Source of the DNA: Agapetus fuscipes | Taxonomy: Eukaryota > Arthropoda > Insecta > Trichoptera > Glossosomatidae | Assembly (NCBI GenBank): GCA_951799405.1 | Contig: OX637356.1 | Location: 12,547,229 to 12,611,228 of the forward strand | DNA length: 64,000 nucleotides | Reading direction: 5' to 3' | Shown here: positions 51,050 through 62,117 of the stretch, one piece after another | Numbering within the stretch: position 1 is the stretch's first letter | Layout: every line of letters begins with the position of its first letter | Notes under the pieces: generated by a model | What the model was told of the DNA's origin: nothing | Databases searched by the model: none | What the model saw: the letters and a program-made list of their open reading frames with translations, nothing else | Position numbers and translations under genes: made by a program

Positions 51050-51260
51050 ATAGAGTTTTAACCGAAAATTGTATGGAAACTAAAATAACGCATTAATTTA
51101 TTTACGTTTTAACGTCACGTTTAAACGCATCAAAATCGTTTATCAAAAAGAAATGAAACAGTGCCTCTGAGGAGCGTTTTAGTTTTCACACATTTTAATG
51201 GGGAAACGCTTTGCTACTTTTCATCTAAAGTGTTATATTTTATACGTGGGGTAAGTAAAG
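51050..51260. repeat. MITE-G, longest copy
   Basis: Left: ccgaaaattgtatggaaact, aaaataacgc. Centre: aaacagtgcctctgaggagc. Right: gttttagttttcacacattt, ggggaaacgctttgctactt, gttatattttatacgtgggg. The two sides are inverted with respect to one another. Confidence 0.6.
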
Positions 51261-51589
51261 GCGGAGTGTGGGATAGTTTGGGACCGCCCACAAAATTTTA
51301 TTTACTTACATTATTTGAAGTAATGTTTTCAGGCTTTGAACGCGATCGGTTTTCTCTATGGACATACTTCTAATCAATGTTTTTTTTACTTAAAAAGCTT
51401 ATTTTAATACAAGTATCTATTGAATACCAATAAAGCTATTACAGTTTTTCATTTCCCGATTTGTTGACCATGGACGATTTCAATTTTGAACAAGTTTTCA
51501 GGAAACACGCACATTAGTATCGGAGTTATTCCTGTGAAGTTTGATGCAGATAGAATCAAGACTAGTTTTCTTTTGTGCAGCAGAATGAC
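51261..51589. other. Unassigned DNA
   Basis: No repeat or frame recognised. Confidence 0.45.
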
Positions 51590-51750
51590 TTTTTTTTAAG
51601 AAAGCCTGTGCGGGAGACTCCCTAGATTCAAGAGACTCTAGGGGTCTATGACACTTGTTATAGTGCCGCAGAGGTGTTGGTGATGTGGCAGTTGTCCTTA
51701 TCCGGTTGCAAGCTGCGCAGTGCTGTGGTGTGTGTTGCGTTGCTTTGGTT
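51590..51750 (+). repeat. Family-E repeat, best copy
   Basis: tttttttaagaaagcctgtg, cgggagactccctagattca, aggggtctatgacacttgtt, gtgccgcagaggtgttggtg, gttgtccttatccggttgca. Origin unknown. Confidence 0.7.
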
Positions 51751-51759
51751 TGAGACACT

Positions 51760-51890
51760 TGCAGAGTTCAAGTACGTTTGAGAACTTTTGTAATGACATG
51801 TGTCAGCGTGACTTTACACGTATCAGATTGTGGGCATACATTAAATATTAATATTAAAAGTAAATATATCTTCGCAATTTCCATTTAAGA
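51760..51890 (+). repeat. R1 3' part
   Basis: gacatgtgtcagcgtgactt, cagattgtgggcatacatta, atatcttcgcaatttccatt. The start is lost. Confidence 0.6.
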
Positions 51891-52559
51891 TTCAAGATGT
51901 TCGTTAAAAGACTCAATAGTTTCACGATCTTACGGTTTAATCTCATACTCTAAAGATGTCTCTCTTCCAGTTACTGTATCATACCGTCGTTGCACTAGGG
52001 GTGTCTGGTACTTCCACAGATGCATCTTCACTTTCCTCTGTCCTTGCATACTTCTTTCATCTCTTCTCAAAATCCGTACCACAGCCAGAATTAACTCGCA
52101 GAGTACTTTTTTTTGGAAAAACGTCTCGTAAACCTTAAAAAAGGCAAGCGTAACACAAACATACAAAACTCTGAGACCCCCAGTTTTTCTGGAGTGCGCC
52201 TCGAGGCATGCTTTGAAGTCCTGTTTTCGTTGCGATTGGGTGAGTCCACAGAAAAGATGAAATAAGAGAAGTAAAGCGCCGTAATTTAATATTTCATTTT
52301 TCTTGGCCTTTTCACAGAGGCTTCAGAAGTAATTTGATAAGAAAAATTTAATTTTTTTTTGCTTTAAATTTTGAAGGAATTCAATGGGGGGGGTTTTGGA
52401 TTATTTTAAGGTAGGAAGAGTGAAGTAAAGAGTAGGGAAAGTATAGTGAATTAAAATGGTTTCCGTATCGAATAATATTGGAATTTTTAGAGCCACGATC
52501 TCATAAATGTGTTATTTTCTTTTTACTTTTATTATTATTTATTTATTTATAAAAATTGA
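51891..52559. other. Unassigned DNA
   Basis: No repeat family; a short G run near 52386-52396. The small frames on both strands overlap each other and are not credible. Confidence 0.45.
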
Positions 52560-52975
52560 TTTGTGAAGAGGAATGCAATTCACCGTCCATACAGCCTGGC
52601 CAGAAACAGGTATTAATATCATTAAAGAGGAATGCCCGGAGAGCTTTGTGCAGCTTGCAGAGAGCCTACCTCCAGGAAAGAACCTCGAGTGGCCCGTGTG
52701 GTCCGTGTGGAAATCTATGAACAGATTGAGGACCAATATTGGAAGAGCCCGGGACAACATGTTGACCTGGGGATTTCTGGGACGGGAGGACTCTACACTA
52801 TGTGAGTGTGGAGCTCAGCAAACAATGGAGCACCTGCGGTGTTGTCCCTCCTGTCCGACAAGCTGCTCCATGGATGATCTCTTCGCGGGAAACCAAATAA
52901 GTGTAGACATTGCTCGTTACTGGGCCAATACGGTGTGAAGCTGACACGAAGAAGAAGAAGATCAATTGATAATTC
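52560..52975 (+). pseudogene. Jockey/R1-clade-type LINE, C-terminal end
   Basis: An approximately 122-codon frame carries the C-terminal reverse-transcriptase region of clades with a terminal CCHC-like zinc motif: VWKSMNRLRTNIGRARDNML, TWGFLGRED, then CECGAQQTMEHLRCCPSCP and IARYWANTV before the stop at about 52938. A gaagaagaagaag tail follows at 52948-52960, fitting a LINE 3' terminus. It is 5'-truncated: no polymerase core precedes it. The frame is intact to the stop, suggesting a younger insertion than the LINE-X scraps. R1 here refers to the LINE clade, not my R1 repeat. Confidence 0.88.
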
Positions 52976-53104
52976 ATTATTGTTAATTTTAATGAATTAT
53001 TAATTAATAATTATTATCCAATAACCAACGTTATTCTACTCCAAACACGCTAGAAAGCTCAGCCCGCTTGGCCCCCTCGGCCATGACACCGACATTATGT
53101 AAGT
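52976..53104. other. AT-rich DNA
   Basis: taattaataattattat-type sequence; nothing else. Confidence 0.5.
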
Positions 53105-53280
53105 ATTAGGTAGATTGGTATGAAGCTGACCCCATGCTGTACAAACTTGGTTTCACTTTTTCCAATGCCACTCCGGTTTCAACAAAGGGTAAAAGGAGTT
53201 GCAAGGTTTATGTTCATGCGAGGATTTTTTTATGTTGTTGTATGTACACATGTGGCATGTGTAACTTTAGATGAAATGAT
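53105..53280 (+). repeat. R1, decayed
   Basis: agattggtatgaagctgacc, ccatgctgtacaaacttggt, gagttgcaaggtttatgttc, acatgtggcatgtgtaactt. The tail is missing. Confidence 0.75.
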
Positions 53281-53639
53281 ATAATAAAGTATCGATGTTT
53301 CCCACACCAAGAACAATTTTGTTTTTTTCGCGAGCTACGCAAAATAATGGCAAATTTCCATGCCATTTCAGGTGACATTTTATTTATTCGAAAACACCTT
53401 TATTTTTTCTACCGCATTGAAAAAGAAATATCAATAAGTTGGCAGCTTGGAATTTTATATGTGTTAAAAAATATTGACACAATCTTTTTAAGTGGTTCTT
53501 ACGAAATTGCTTTTATAATTTTTTGAAGAGCCTGTGTTTCAATTAAATTGATTATATTTTTAATGTACTGGGTAAACAATACATTGATTAATCGAATCTA
53601 CGTATTAGAGAATATTTAATTTCTGTTTGTTCCATACTT
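53281..53639. other. Unassigned AT-rich DNA
   Basis: No frame or repeat. Confidence 0.45.
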
Positions 53640-53925
53640 AAAAGGTTGGTGTGAGGTTGGCAATCTACTCGTATACTTACTGTAAAAACTACTGCACTCT
53701 GAACAATGTCATTCGACCCTATTTGATAAAGGGTTGACATAAAAGAAAGGAAAAGTGGCAAAAGTAGCATATTTTATGTAGGTAAATTTGATGTTACGAT
53801 TTTTTTTATTTTACGAACGCATACCTACTGCATGTGGAAGCGCTAACGTACACGTGTATATGTGTGAATTAAATGTACATTGTAAATGTTGATTCATCCT
53901 TTCAACTTATATTATCGATTTATTT
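53640..53925 (+). repeat. R1, decayed, with insertions
   Basis: aaaaggttggtgtgaggttg, tactgtaaaaactactgcac, aaaagtggcaaaagtagcat, actgcatgtggaagcgctaa, catcctttcaacttatatta. Order preserved, spacing enlarged. Confidence 0.65.
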
Positions 53926-54769
53926 GTTTTAAAAATAATTGATTAATGAATTAATAGGAAAAATAAACCAAAATTTAGATGTCTGTTTTTATAAATTCGT
54001 ATTAATGTAGATATATCGCTGCCTTAGTTCTTGTTTATCGTATACGCCATTGAGAAAATTTTACATGAGCGATATTTGCATGTGTACTGAACCAATGTGT
54101 CTTATAAAAACAGGAAATTGATTTAAAAAACATTTAAAACAATCTCCCATTATCGAGTTTTACGTCTTTTCTTAGCTAAGATTGTGTAGAATTTGATTCT
54201 TAAGACAACTGCATTAAAAAGTCATATTTGACAGAATTGGTCTATACGGCAAACAATAACTGGGGGAGCGATATGCTAAAAAATATTTGAAATTTGAAAG
54301 TAATATTTTAAACATGTAGGTATGTATATGTTGTTGGTGAATCATTGCTTTCTTTATTTTAAATATGATTTTCTTACTTATTATAAAATATATTTGCTTC
54401 TACCGACTGCACGCGTCTGGTATTCGATATATTTCCCAATCAATATAAAAAAATACATTTTGTGGTTATTCGAAGAAAAAAATATATATCCTCTGCTATT
54501 AAATCTTGTTGGGAAAAGAAATGGCATCAACGCGAAAAGCCAAACGAGTAAATCCGCCATGTCACGTCCCAGGGCTGGAAAAGAACAGAAATCGCATTGT
54601 CTTTTTTGCCATTTTTACTGTCGAGGTATCGGAAATATACAAGAGAAAAAGTATTTGCCAAAACTCAATATCGCCCAAATGTGCGAACGGCCAATAATGC
54701 TGTCAATCTTCCAGAATGGTTTAACTGATGTTTTTTTAATATTCTCTTTTTTACTCTTCTTTATTTCGA
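53926..54769. other. Unassigned, no supported gene
   Basis: A 180-codon plus frame (54322-54864) runs into R1 sequence at its end, so it cannot be a conserved gene as it stands. It is K/Y/F/I-rich as expected of random AT-rich DNA. Confidence 0.5.
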
Positions 54770-54980
54770 TCTTATCTAATCTAAGTTACATTGGAGATTC
54801 ACATTACATGCATTCTCACAAACAGTTCGCGCTTAAACATGCCGCATGTGGTCCTACAAAATAAAAACCAAATCTCAAATGGACATACACCCTTCAACTC
54901 CTGCTAACCTTCCCTGAAACAGGGGTGACATTGGCAAAGTGAACCATTTTCTACAGCATGGGTGGTCAGCCGCATACCAA
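54770..54980 (-). repeat. R1, subfamily I, start truncated
   Basis: ctaatctaagttacattgga, acatgccgcatgtggtccta, ctgaaacaggggtgacattg, tcagccgcataccaa. Confidence 0.85.
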
Positions 54981-55640
54981 ACGATCTCTTCGAAAAATTA
55001 CTTTTACATTGTTACGAATGTGTGTCTGTGTGTTTTTACTTGTGGTAGTGCGTCTTGCGTTTAGAAGTCGTGTTGTTATAGTGTTACTAACTATGAGTTT
55101 GTGTGTACATGTACCTAGGCACACAGTTTGCTGGTGTGTTACTGGAATAGTGTCAAACAACTAGTATAATGACGAAATATATAATAGTAGACTGATCTGG
55201 TACAATCCACTATAGAATAATCTCGAACATGCAACAATCGTCTCTTTCGTACGTGTATATTATACGAGCAGGGATTCTGCGGAGAGCCAGCGTCGCTTGA
55301 AACATTGAGCCGCAAAGTCGATAGGCAGAGCAAGAAAAGTAATCGGTACATTGATAAACCGTTATTGTGGAAAATAAATATTCTTAAATAAATAAATCGC
55401 AGATTAATTAAAAAGAACCCCAGTAAAATCATAACAATAGTTTCAAAACGGTAAAACTTAGATTGTGCCTTTTGGATGTCTAGCCCTCTGCTGTGGAATG
55501 CCTTGTTGCCCATGAGCTTATCGCTACAAAGAGTGTAGAAATATATAGATTTGGATTGAAGACGAGTTAATTTCAAGGATGCCACAGTTGAATAGTGCCC
55601 TAAAATTATTGTCTTTTTATTATACATAATTATAATTTCT
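54981..55640. other. Unassigned DNA
   Basis: A 204-codon minus frame (55139-55753) overlaps half of the inverted repeat at 55641 and shows no recognisable domain. Confidence 0.45.
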
Positions 55641-55823
55641 AACGGGGCTTTTCTTAGACATTTTAGTCGTCGGTTGAGCCCACGCTTTGACAAACTAGTA
55701 ATGCCCGGGCTGGAAGTTTCATCACCACGGTCAGTCTTACGACAGGTCTTCATACAAATGCATCATTAGTTTGTCAAAGCGTGGGCTCAACCGACGACTA
55801 AAATGTCTAAGAATAGCCCCGTT
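55641..55823. mobile_element. 183-bp inverted repeat, 56-nt arms
   Basis: The left arm (55641-55696: aacggggcttttcttagaca, then the sequence to gacaaacta) pairs with the right arm (55768-55823) with about one mismatch. The 71-nt loop contains atgcccgggctggaag and aagacctgtcgtaag in reverse complement. It resembles a MITE or snap-back structure, but no family is known to me and no target duplication was found. Confidence 0.88.
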
Positions 55824-56368
55824 GTATGTTTCAATGCAATGGAAAGCTTGGTACAACTGTAAATTGTAAGTAAAAATTATCTTTTTCTAATGTCTTTTGT
55901 GTGACCTGCACTCGTACATTTATGTGAGAAATATGTTATGCACTTATGAGAAAGTGTGTGAGAACACTATTGTCTGATGACATTGTTCTGTTAGAAAATA
56001 GATTGAAGGTGAACACAAATAATTAAATTCGAACTGTCTACAGTGCGTCAGATGTGAATACAATATTTTCTCTAGAAACTGAAAACAATGCATCTACGCT
56101 TTATTGCAAGTAAATGCCTTAACAATTAATGATAATCTAAGGCTAATTATTCGTGAATCAAACTTCGAACCAGGCTATAAATTCGGTAGTTTTAAAGAGC
56201 GTCTATCTTAGCAAGACCCAACTGTTTATGGTTACAGGTACTCAAGCTTTTGTGTGGATCAAAAGATGGGCCTTCAACCCCAAGCATTTATACGAATTCA
56301 GTTTAAAATATTTGAGTTGTACCAAGATTCGATGTATGAAGCTTTTCATAACACATAATATAATGTGA
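55824..56368. other. Unassigned DNA
   Basis: No repeat or frame recognised. Confidence 0.45.
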
Positions 56369-56547
56369 CAGTGGCGAAGGGTGCCATACAAGCCAGTTCC
56401 CATCGGCTTCCTTTTTAAAATGATGTAACAAAGTAGTTAAAAAATATAGACACAAAGTAAAAAAATACATTTAAAACCAAAGAAACAATACGTATTTTTT
56501 CCCCATTGAAACCATGCAGTCTACTTGTATGGCACCCTTTGCCAATG
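56369..56547. mobile_element. hAT-type MITE, 179 bp
   Basis: The terminal inverted repeats start CAGTGGCGAAGGGTGCCATA on the left and (reverse complement of the right end) CATTGGCAAAGGGTGCCATA. They share the CAxTGGCxAAGGGTGCCATACAAG core. The 8-bp flanks are TAATGTGA (56361-56368) and TAATGTGG (56548-56555), seven of eight identical. No coding capacity. Length, TIR type and duplication size all fit hAT. Confidence 0.9.
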
Positions 56548-56828
56548 TAATGTGGTAACCTAAACAAAAAAAACGCACAGTTCTTATCAAGATCATCTTC
56601 ATCATCATACTACACACTGAAGAAGCCCATCGTAAAAATGGGCGGAACGTCCGGAAGCTCCAGCTCCCACAGACCACGGCAACAGATCCCGGAAAACATC
56701 ACTCCAGCATCATCAGCCGGCCGTGTAAGCCTAAAACTCCCATACAAAAAAAACGATCTAAAATTACCCGCGAACAGTAGAAAGCAATAAATAATATAAA
56801 CAATTCGTAGGAAAAGAAACAGCTAGTA
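56548..56828. other. Unassigned DNA
   Basis: 56640-56720 is somewhat GC-richer (gggcggaacgtccggaagct) but unassigned. Confidence 0.45.
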
Positions 56829-57074
56829 CTGTACCTTTAGTACGAGTTGCAAAACTTGAGTAAAGTTAAGTTTACAGAATGTATTAAAGAGTGATTTTCC
56901 CCAAAATCGGTCGTTTTTGTTTCTTACACTTTATGGTCTTTGCAAAAGAGTTACAGTGATGAAGAAAATCAAGTTCAAACAAACAAAAACGGCAGATTTT
57001 GGGGAAAACCACTCTTTAATACTTTCCGTAAACTTTACTTTACTCAAGTTTTGAAACTCGTACTCAGGGTACAG
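56829..57074. repeat. MITE-C copy 5, opposite orientation
   Basis: ctgtacctttagtacgagtt to tgaaactcgtactcagggta. The central spacer reads gtttcttacactttatggtc, reversed relative to copies 1-3. Confidence 0.92.
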
Positions 57075-57354
57075 GTAGTGGGACGAAACACATTTAGCGA
57101 ATGAGATCCGCCCATGAATTGGCGAAGACAATATCGTGTCGTCTCCCGACCGAGTTGCTAGAAAAAAGTCATTCAAATATTTTGTGATTGGTTACTAAGG
57201 AAGGAAGTCGGTACAAGACTGAAATTAAAAATGTTCCAACTTCATTGCGGCATATTTCTATTTTTTAGTAATAGTATTCTTTACTTTTTTTAAGTGATCT
57301 GGAAAATCATTTCCATCATCATTTTTTACAGAGAATAGATGAAAATATATCTAA
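57075..57354. other. Unassigned DNA
   Basis: No repeat recognised. Confidence 0.45.
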
Positions 57355-57595
57355 TTTAATCTTAGTGGCAAAGATATATTAACCTTAAAAGTTTATATTA
57401 TATGCATGTCCACAAACAGACACGTGTAAGTTCTCACGTACAAATGCTGTATGTGAACTTACAAATTCAAAGAACCTCAAATATACATAAGTCCAGCAAC
57501 TTTTGCCGTACTTTCCTGCAACAGGGATGACCTTGAAACTTTTTTTTACAGCATAGTTGGTCAGCCTCATACCAACCTACATATAAGTCAAGGGA
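57355..57595 (-). repeat. R1, diverged
   Basis: taatcttagtggcaaagata, cacaaacagacacgtgtaag, gcaacttttgccgtactttc, cataccaacctacatataag. Confidence 0.82.
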
Positions 57596-58004
57596 AATAT
57601 AATATTATTGACAAATATCACAAAAAAAGTGACAACATTTTCCCGAAAAATCTGAGTTTTGTAACCGCAAAAAAAAAACTGTTTGGTCCTTTATGGCTTT
57701 GTGTTTTTTTTTTTCGTTTCTTATGTACTCATGTGCCCGCGAGCATTTTCGTGTTTCTATGACGCCTCCGATATGAAATACGGATCGAGATAAAATCATA
57801 CGCGATACGTGCTTTCGATATTTTATTGAAGATGCGGGTTCGCTTTTTATGGAGGCACAACATATATACACACACAAAGACCGCAGTGCTGGTGTTATTA
57901 TTACATGTCGACTGTGATGTTACGAAACATAGAATATTCGCGAACGTTTGATTTGAAATTTTATTTTCCGAGAAAGCCTTGGATTCTTAGCTCTTGGATC
58001 CTTG
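57596..58004. other. Unassigned DNA
   Basis: No repeat or frame recognised. Confidence 0.45.
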
Positions 58005-58490
58005 GAATCTTAATCCAAGTTGCAAAGATATATATAATTTGAAAAACATATTAAATGCATTCCCACAAGCAGACACGTATAATTATTTGAAAATTCGATT
58101 GGATAAAAACAGAGTTTCAATTCACTTTTTTATTTTTATTTTTGCTCAAACGTTTTCGCCTTATGAGGCATCTTCAGGAGCATACTTGTAAGAAGATGCC
58201 TCAGAAAAAATGAAATAAAAAAGTGAATTAAAACTCTGTTTTTATTCAATTGAATTTTCAAATAATACAATGGAATTTCACTGTGTGAATAGATTTACAC
58301 TTAGAAATATAAGCCACGTATAAGTTTGAGCTAACACATGCCGCATGTGGACCCACCATATAAAAACCCAATCTCAAATGAACGTAAGCCCTGCAACTTA
58401 AAACTTCCCTGAAACAGTGGTGACTTTGTCAAAGTGAACCATTTTTTACAGTATGGGTGGTCAGCCTTATACCAACCTATAAGGCAAGAA
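58005..58490 (-). repeat. R1 split by a 232-bp insertion
   Basis: R1 parts: 58005-58082 (tccaagttgcaaagatatat to gcagacacgtataa) and 58315-58490 (cacgtataagtttgagctaa to ataccaacctataaggcaag). CACGTATAA is present at both edges (58074-58082 and 58315-58323). Confidence 0.9.
58083..58314. mobile_element. Palindromic 232-bp insertion in R1
   Basis: It begins ttatttgaaaattcgattgg and, at 58240-58266, carries the inverse caattgaattttcaaataa. Inside, acagagtttcaattcacttt is inverted as aaagtgaattaaaactctgt, and gaggcatcttc ... gaagatgcctc forms the apex. About 45 bp beyond the palindrome (58267-58314) belong to the insert but are not inverted. The 9-bp flanking repeat suggests a cut-and-paste type event. 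Confidence 0.8.
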
Positions 58491-58814
58491 ATTTATTGGT
58501 AAATAGTGTGTGTTGGTATGAATATTGGTAATTCTATGAAATGTTACTTATCAGTATGATATTATACATATTTGGAGCTCTTTTGACGTCTCACTGTGAA
58601 GTAGGTCTGTTACCATTGAGCGTCCCCGCCGTTTTATGTGGAGCGCTATCGAACCCAGGAAGTTTTGAATGGCAGGCCGTTATCGCCCTCGTATATTTGT
58701 GCCCCGGCAGGCTTTGCTACGTTAGTTCTGACGGATATCCCGCTGTCCTTATCATATCTGAGAGATGAACGCAAGAAATAGTTGTATATAGTATTGTTAT
58801 CAATATGCAAGATA
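58491..58814. other. Unassigned DNA
   Basis: 58541-58768 is a 75-codon plus frame of moderate GC; no domain recognised. It could be an old exon, but nothing supports that. Confidence 0.4.
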
Positions 58815-58965
58815 TTATGACCGGTGCGTATTCTAGTCGGAAAGCTTCGTACTCGTAGATGGAAGGTTGTGGGTTCGAATCTTGGCGGAGCACAAAGAAT
58901 CAACCATTTATATTTTCAAATACGGTCTTCGCTAGTTTGAAAAATTCTTAGTTCAAATAAATAAA
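58815..58965 (+). repeat. SINE-A head and core
   Basis: gaccggtgcgtattctagtc, gaaggttgtgggttcgaatc (B box), ggcggagcacaaagaatcaa, cttcgctagtttgaaaaatt. Tail missing. Confidence 0.85.
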
Positions 58966-59829
58966 AAAAATTACCTTCTTAATTAAAATACGTCAATGGA
59001 TAAAAACAGTAGTCGCGCTGTTTTTCAGTACTGTGAAGATCTGAAACAAAGAAATGTAAATAATTAGGAATCTATTTGAAAGTATACAAAAAAATAATGA
59101 CCATTATTAAGTGTAAGAAATAGTATAAAATATTGTTGCAATTTACAGGCTTTATTTAATAAAAACTTCGGTGGATTTATTTCATACAATGTATTTTAAA
59201 TTTACATGAACATGTGGTTCGTTTACATATTTAATTTTTGTACTGCAATGCTCGACAGCTCCGATACAAGTCTTACGATACAGACAGCTTTGACCCTAGT
59301 TATAGCATATCATATGGGACATGCGAGATTTTGCAAGAATAATTTATTTAGAACATTCGAGTAAACACTCACATCATCGAACAAATAAGTGCTATTATTT
59401 AAACACCTACATCTAGAGATACAGACAAACTCACACAGGTAAAAATACTTAAAAACACATTCGTAACAATATGGATGAGTGATTTAAAATGAAGTCAGCA
59501 GTGGAAAAATCAAGTTTTAAAAAAAAACTCGTTTGGAAAAACGTCGTGCAATTTTTTTATTCCTACAAGTACGCGAACATTTTTAAATTCACCGGTAATA
59601 TTTTTTTTTCTTTACATAAAACCATAAATTTTTCACGTGAATGAAAAAAAAAACACGAGTCGGGAAAATCAGCGAATTACACTCGGATATTCCGCATAAA
59701 AGGGGAAAAAAACGGGGAAAAATGTGAACGCGGTGAATCGTTTTTTTCCCTCCATTCTTTCGCTGGCTCGGTCCTTTCATATAAATCTCAGATAAATGAT
59801 CTGCAACGCAAGTAAAAAAACCATTTCGT
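58966..59829. other. Unassigned AT-rich DNA
   Basis: Homopolymer A/T runs near 59520-59610; no repeat or gene recognised. Confidence 0.45.
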
Positions 59830-59950
59830 TTCAACTCAACTAAAGCGTGTACAAAAAAAGTATTGAAACTTAGGCAGCGCCTCTGGTGAATGTTTTAGTT
59901 TCCATGAAATTGTTAACTTGGAGTTTGGCGTCCTATGGGACAAGGCTCGG
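59830..59950. repeat. MITE-G copy
   Basis: caactcaactaaagcgtgta, gaaacttaggcagcgcctct, gtgaatgttttagtttccat, then ttgttaacttggagt. Confidence 0.6.
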
Positions 59951-60129
59951 CTAATCAACCTTATTGTGGAGGAAGGGAAACCAATATGGGATGAACCTTA
60001 GTTGTATTGACAAATGTTGCTAGCTTTTTGCTGGTAACAATGGAGAGTAATTGAGAATTTTGTGTTCGTTAAATGGTCTAGCAGATATATTATTGATTTT
60101 AAGGTATTGAACAAGTTTTTTTGGGATGG

Positions 60130-60200
60130 AAAGATTCAATGAATATTCTGCAGAGGCTTTGGCCACTCATAACAGCTGATAGAGAACAGTTACAGAATTA
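60130..60200 (+). repeat. LINE-X 3' end scrap
   Basis: tattctgcagaggctttggc, cactcata, gaacagttacagaat correspond to the last codons and ttacag tail of the 43535 copy. Confidence 0.6.
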
Positions 60201-60605
60201 GTATTTTGGCAGAAAAATTGAGACCAAATGTTAAAAAAGACAATATGGTGTAAAGAATGACTTAAATGAAAATTTGATACAAAACAATTTACTAAGTATC
60301 TTATTTATAAATTATCATTAAAATTTCTAGGTTGATTACCCTTTTAGTCAATTAGACCAACCGTTATGAGAGAGCATACATAATTCTCGATGTTTCGTTG
60401 TTGACGTAGCCAACGTATTCAGGAGGCACCCTTTTTGCACAAAGTTTGAGTATTTACTGATCACAAAATATTATGAACCCTTGAACGAAGGTCTTAACTA
60501 TGATTGGGAACATCAATTGTCGTGTTGATTTTGTATAAACTTTTATCATTCTCTACGTTTGGTTAGTTGCTTCATTGGGTTACGTAATTCTCAGTCGTCG
60601 TGCAT
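60201..60605. other. Unassigned DNA
   Basis: No repeat or frame recognised. Confidence 0.45.
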
Positions 60606-60854
60606 ACAGTACTCTTAGTAGGAGTTGCAAAACATGAGAAAAGTAAAGTTTACGGAAAATATTAAAGAGTGATTTCTCCCAAAATCTGCTGTTTTTGTTT
60701 CTTCCACTTCGTGGTCTTAGCAAAAGAGTTACAACTTGATGAAATAAATCAAGTGTAAACAAACAAAAACGGCAGATTTTAGGGGAAATCCCTCTTTGAT
60801 AATTGCCGTAAACTTTACATTACTCAAGTTTTGCAACTCGTACTCAGGGTACAG
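60606..60854. repeat. MITE-C copy 6, opposite orientation
   Basis: cagtactcttagtaggagtt to ctcgtactcagggtacag. The centre is oriented as in copy 5. Confidence 0.92.
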
Positions 60855-61300
60855 GACTTCTTACGAGCTTGGTCTCAGCAAACCGCAACAACTAACAACA
60901 ACAACTACATATCGTAAAAATATAATAAGTCTGGATATGACTTCGTGTAATTTCTTTCGAAGATAATCATTACAAATTTATTATTTTCAATCAATTTAAA
61001 TTTAAATATTACAATTACCCACTTCAAATCTAAACATTCAAATCCAAAATGGCCATTTATGACGCCAAAGAAATTTCCTGACAACGTGACAAGATACAGT
61101 TCTTCTATAACTGTGAAGTTATTAAATTTAGTTGTAAATAAGTCAAACGGCCGTAATTCCAGCTTTAACCTAACATATATGTTACTATGTTACCCACACC
61201 TACAGAGTTGATTGCATCATCCTGAAAATTTTATACCCTGAAGTTTTTTTTACAGCATCGGCAAAAACAAATGTAAAAATTCGCCCTTAAGAGATTTAGC
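60855..61300. other. Unassigned DNA
   Basis: No repeat recognised; a T-run precedes the 61290 frames. Confidence 0.4.
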
Positions 61301-61519
61301 TCTTCCAGATGAAGTTAAGCGAATGATAGAGAATCGTTGACAGAAGAACGGTGGTCTCTTGCACCCTCGACTACACCCCTGGGGATGACTTTTTTAATGG
61401 ATCCGAAGATTAATGAATCAGCTGTCGATGCGGAAACAGAGAGAAGTAAAAAATTGCACGGACCACAAAAAAGACCCTCGACAAATTTGAAGAAAAGCTT
61501 TAAAGAAGGCGTTCCCTAG
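61300..61519 (+). other. Short unidentified coding-like stretch
   Basis: LPDEVKRMIENR in one frame (about 61302-61337) is followed, with a frame change, by TEERWSLAPSTTPLGMTF and DPKINESAVDAETERSKKLH to 61519. Charged, low-complexity sequence that could be a decayed gag-like fragment. Not identified. Confidence 0.25.
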
Positions 61520-61868
61520 GACAGAGAAAAAAAATTAAGCTAAGTGTTTTGAACGTAAACAGTACTGTTTTATATACTTTTGATTCAGATTTACGGTAAA
61601 CATAATCGGCGTTATTTGTAAGGTTAGTTGATCCAATAAACAAAGTTAAACTTTTATTTTAGTATGGAAAAAACTGACTTTATAAGGGCTTAACAATTAC
61701 AAGCTTTTTATGAATAAAAGGGAGTATTTTTTTTTGAAAAATAAGTAACGACAGGACTGAAAACGTTCGTTGTTTTAATTTCAAACACGCGTGTCAAAGC
61801 TAACGTCTTGACTTGCTCGACCATAAAGCAAAGAGCATCTTTATGCAGTTTTTACGAAAATGATGTAT
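61520..61868. other. Unassigned AT-rich DNA
   Basis: No repeat or frame recognised. Confidence 0.45.
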
Positions 61869-62117
61869 TCTTTGACTTATAGGTTGGTATGAGGCTGACC
61901 ACCCATACTGTAAAAAATGGTTCACTTTGCCAATGTCACGCCTGTGTCAGGGAAGGTCGGCAAAAGTTGTGGGGCTTATGTTCATTTGTGGTTTGGATTT
62001 TATTTGTAAGTACACATTCAGCATTTGTAAGCGCGAACTACACGTATTGGTTTGTGGGCATACATCTGAGAGCTTTAAAAAAATATAGGTATCCTTGCAA
62101 ATTAGATTATAGATTAT
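61869..62117 (+). repeat. R1, subfamily II, full length
   Basis: ttgacttataggttggtatg to gcaaattagattatagatta, with ggattttatttgtaagtaca and gagagctttaaaaaaatat. Confidence 0.9.

Noticed and set aside
54322..54864. 180-codon plus-strand frame
   Set aside because: The end is R1 repeat sequence, the composition is typical of AT-rich noncoding DNA and no domain is visible.
55139..55753. 204-codon minus-strand frame
   Set aside because: It includes one arm of the 55641 inverted repeat and has no recognisable domain or codon bias.
58145..58215. Hammerhead-ribozyme-like motif on the minus strand (CTGAAGA, a short stem, GAAA)
   Set aside because: The stem II is not flush with the conserved core (an unpaired T) and I could not find stems I and III with a cleavage triplet.
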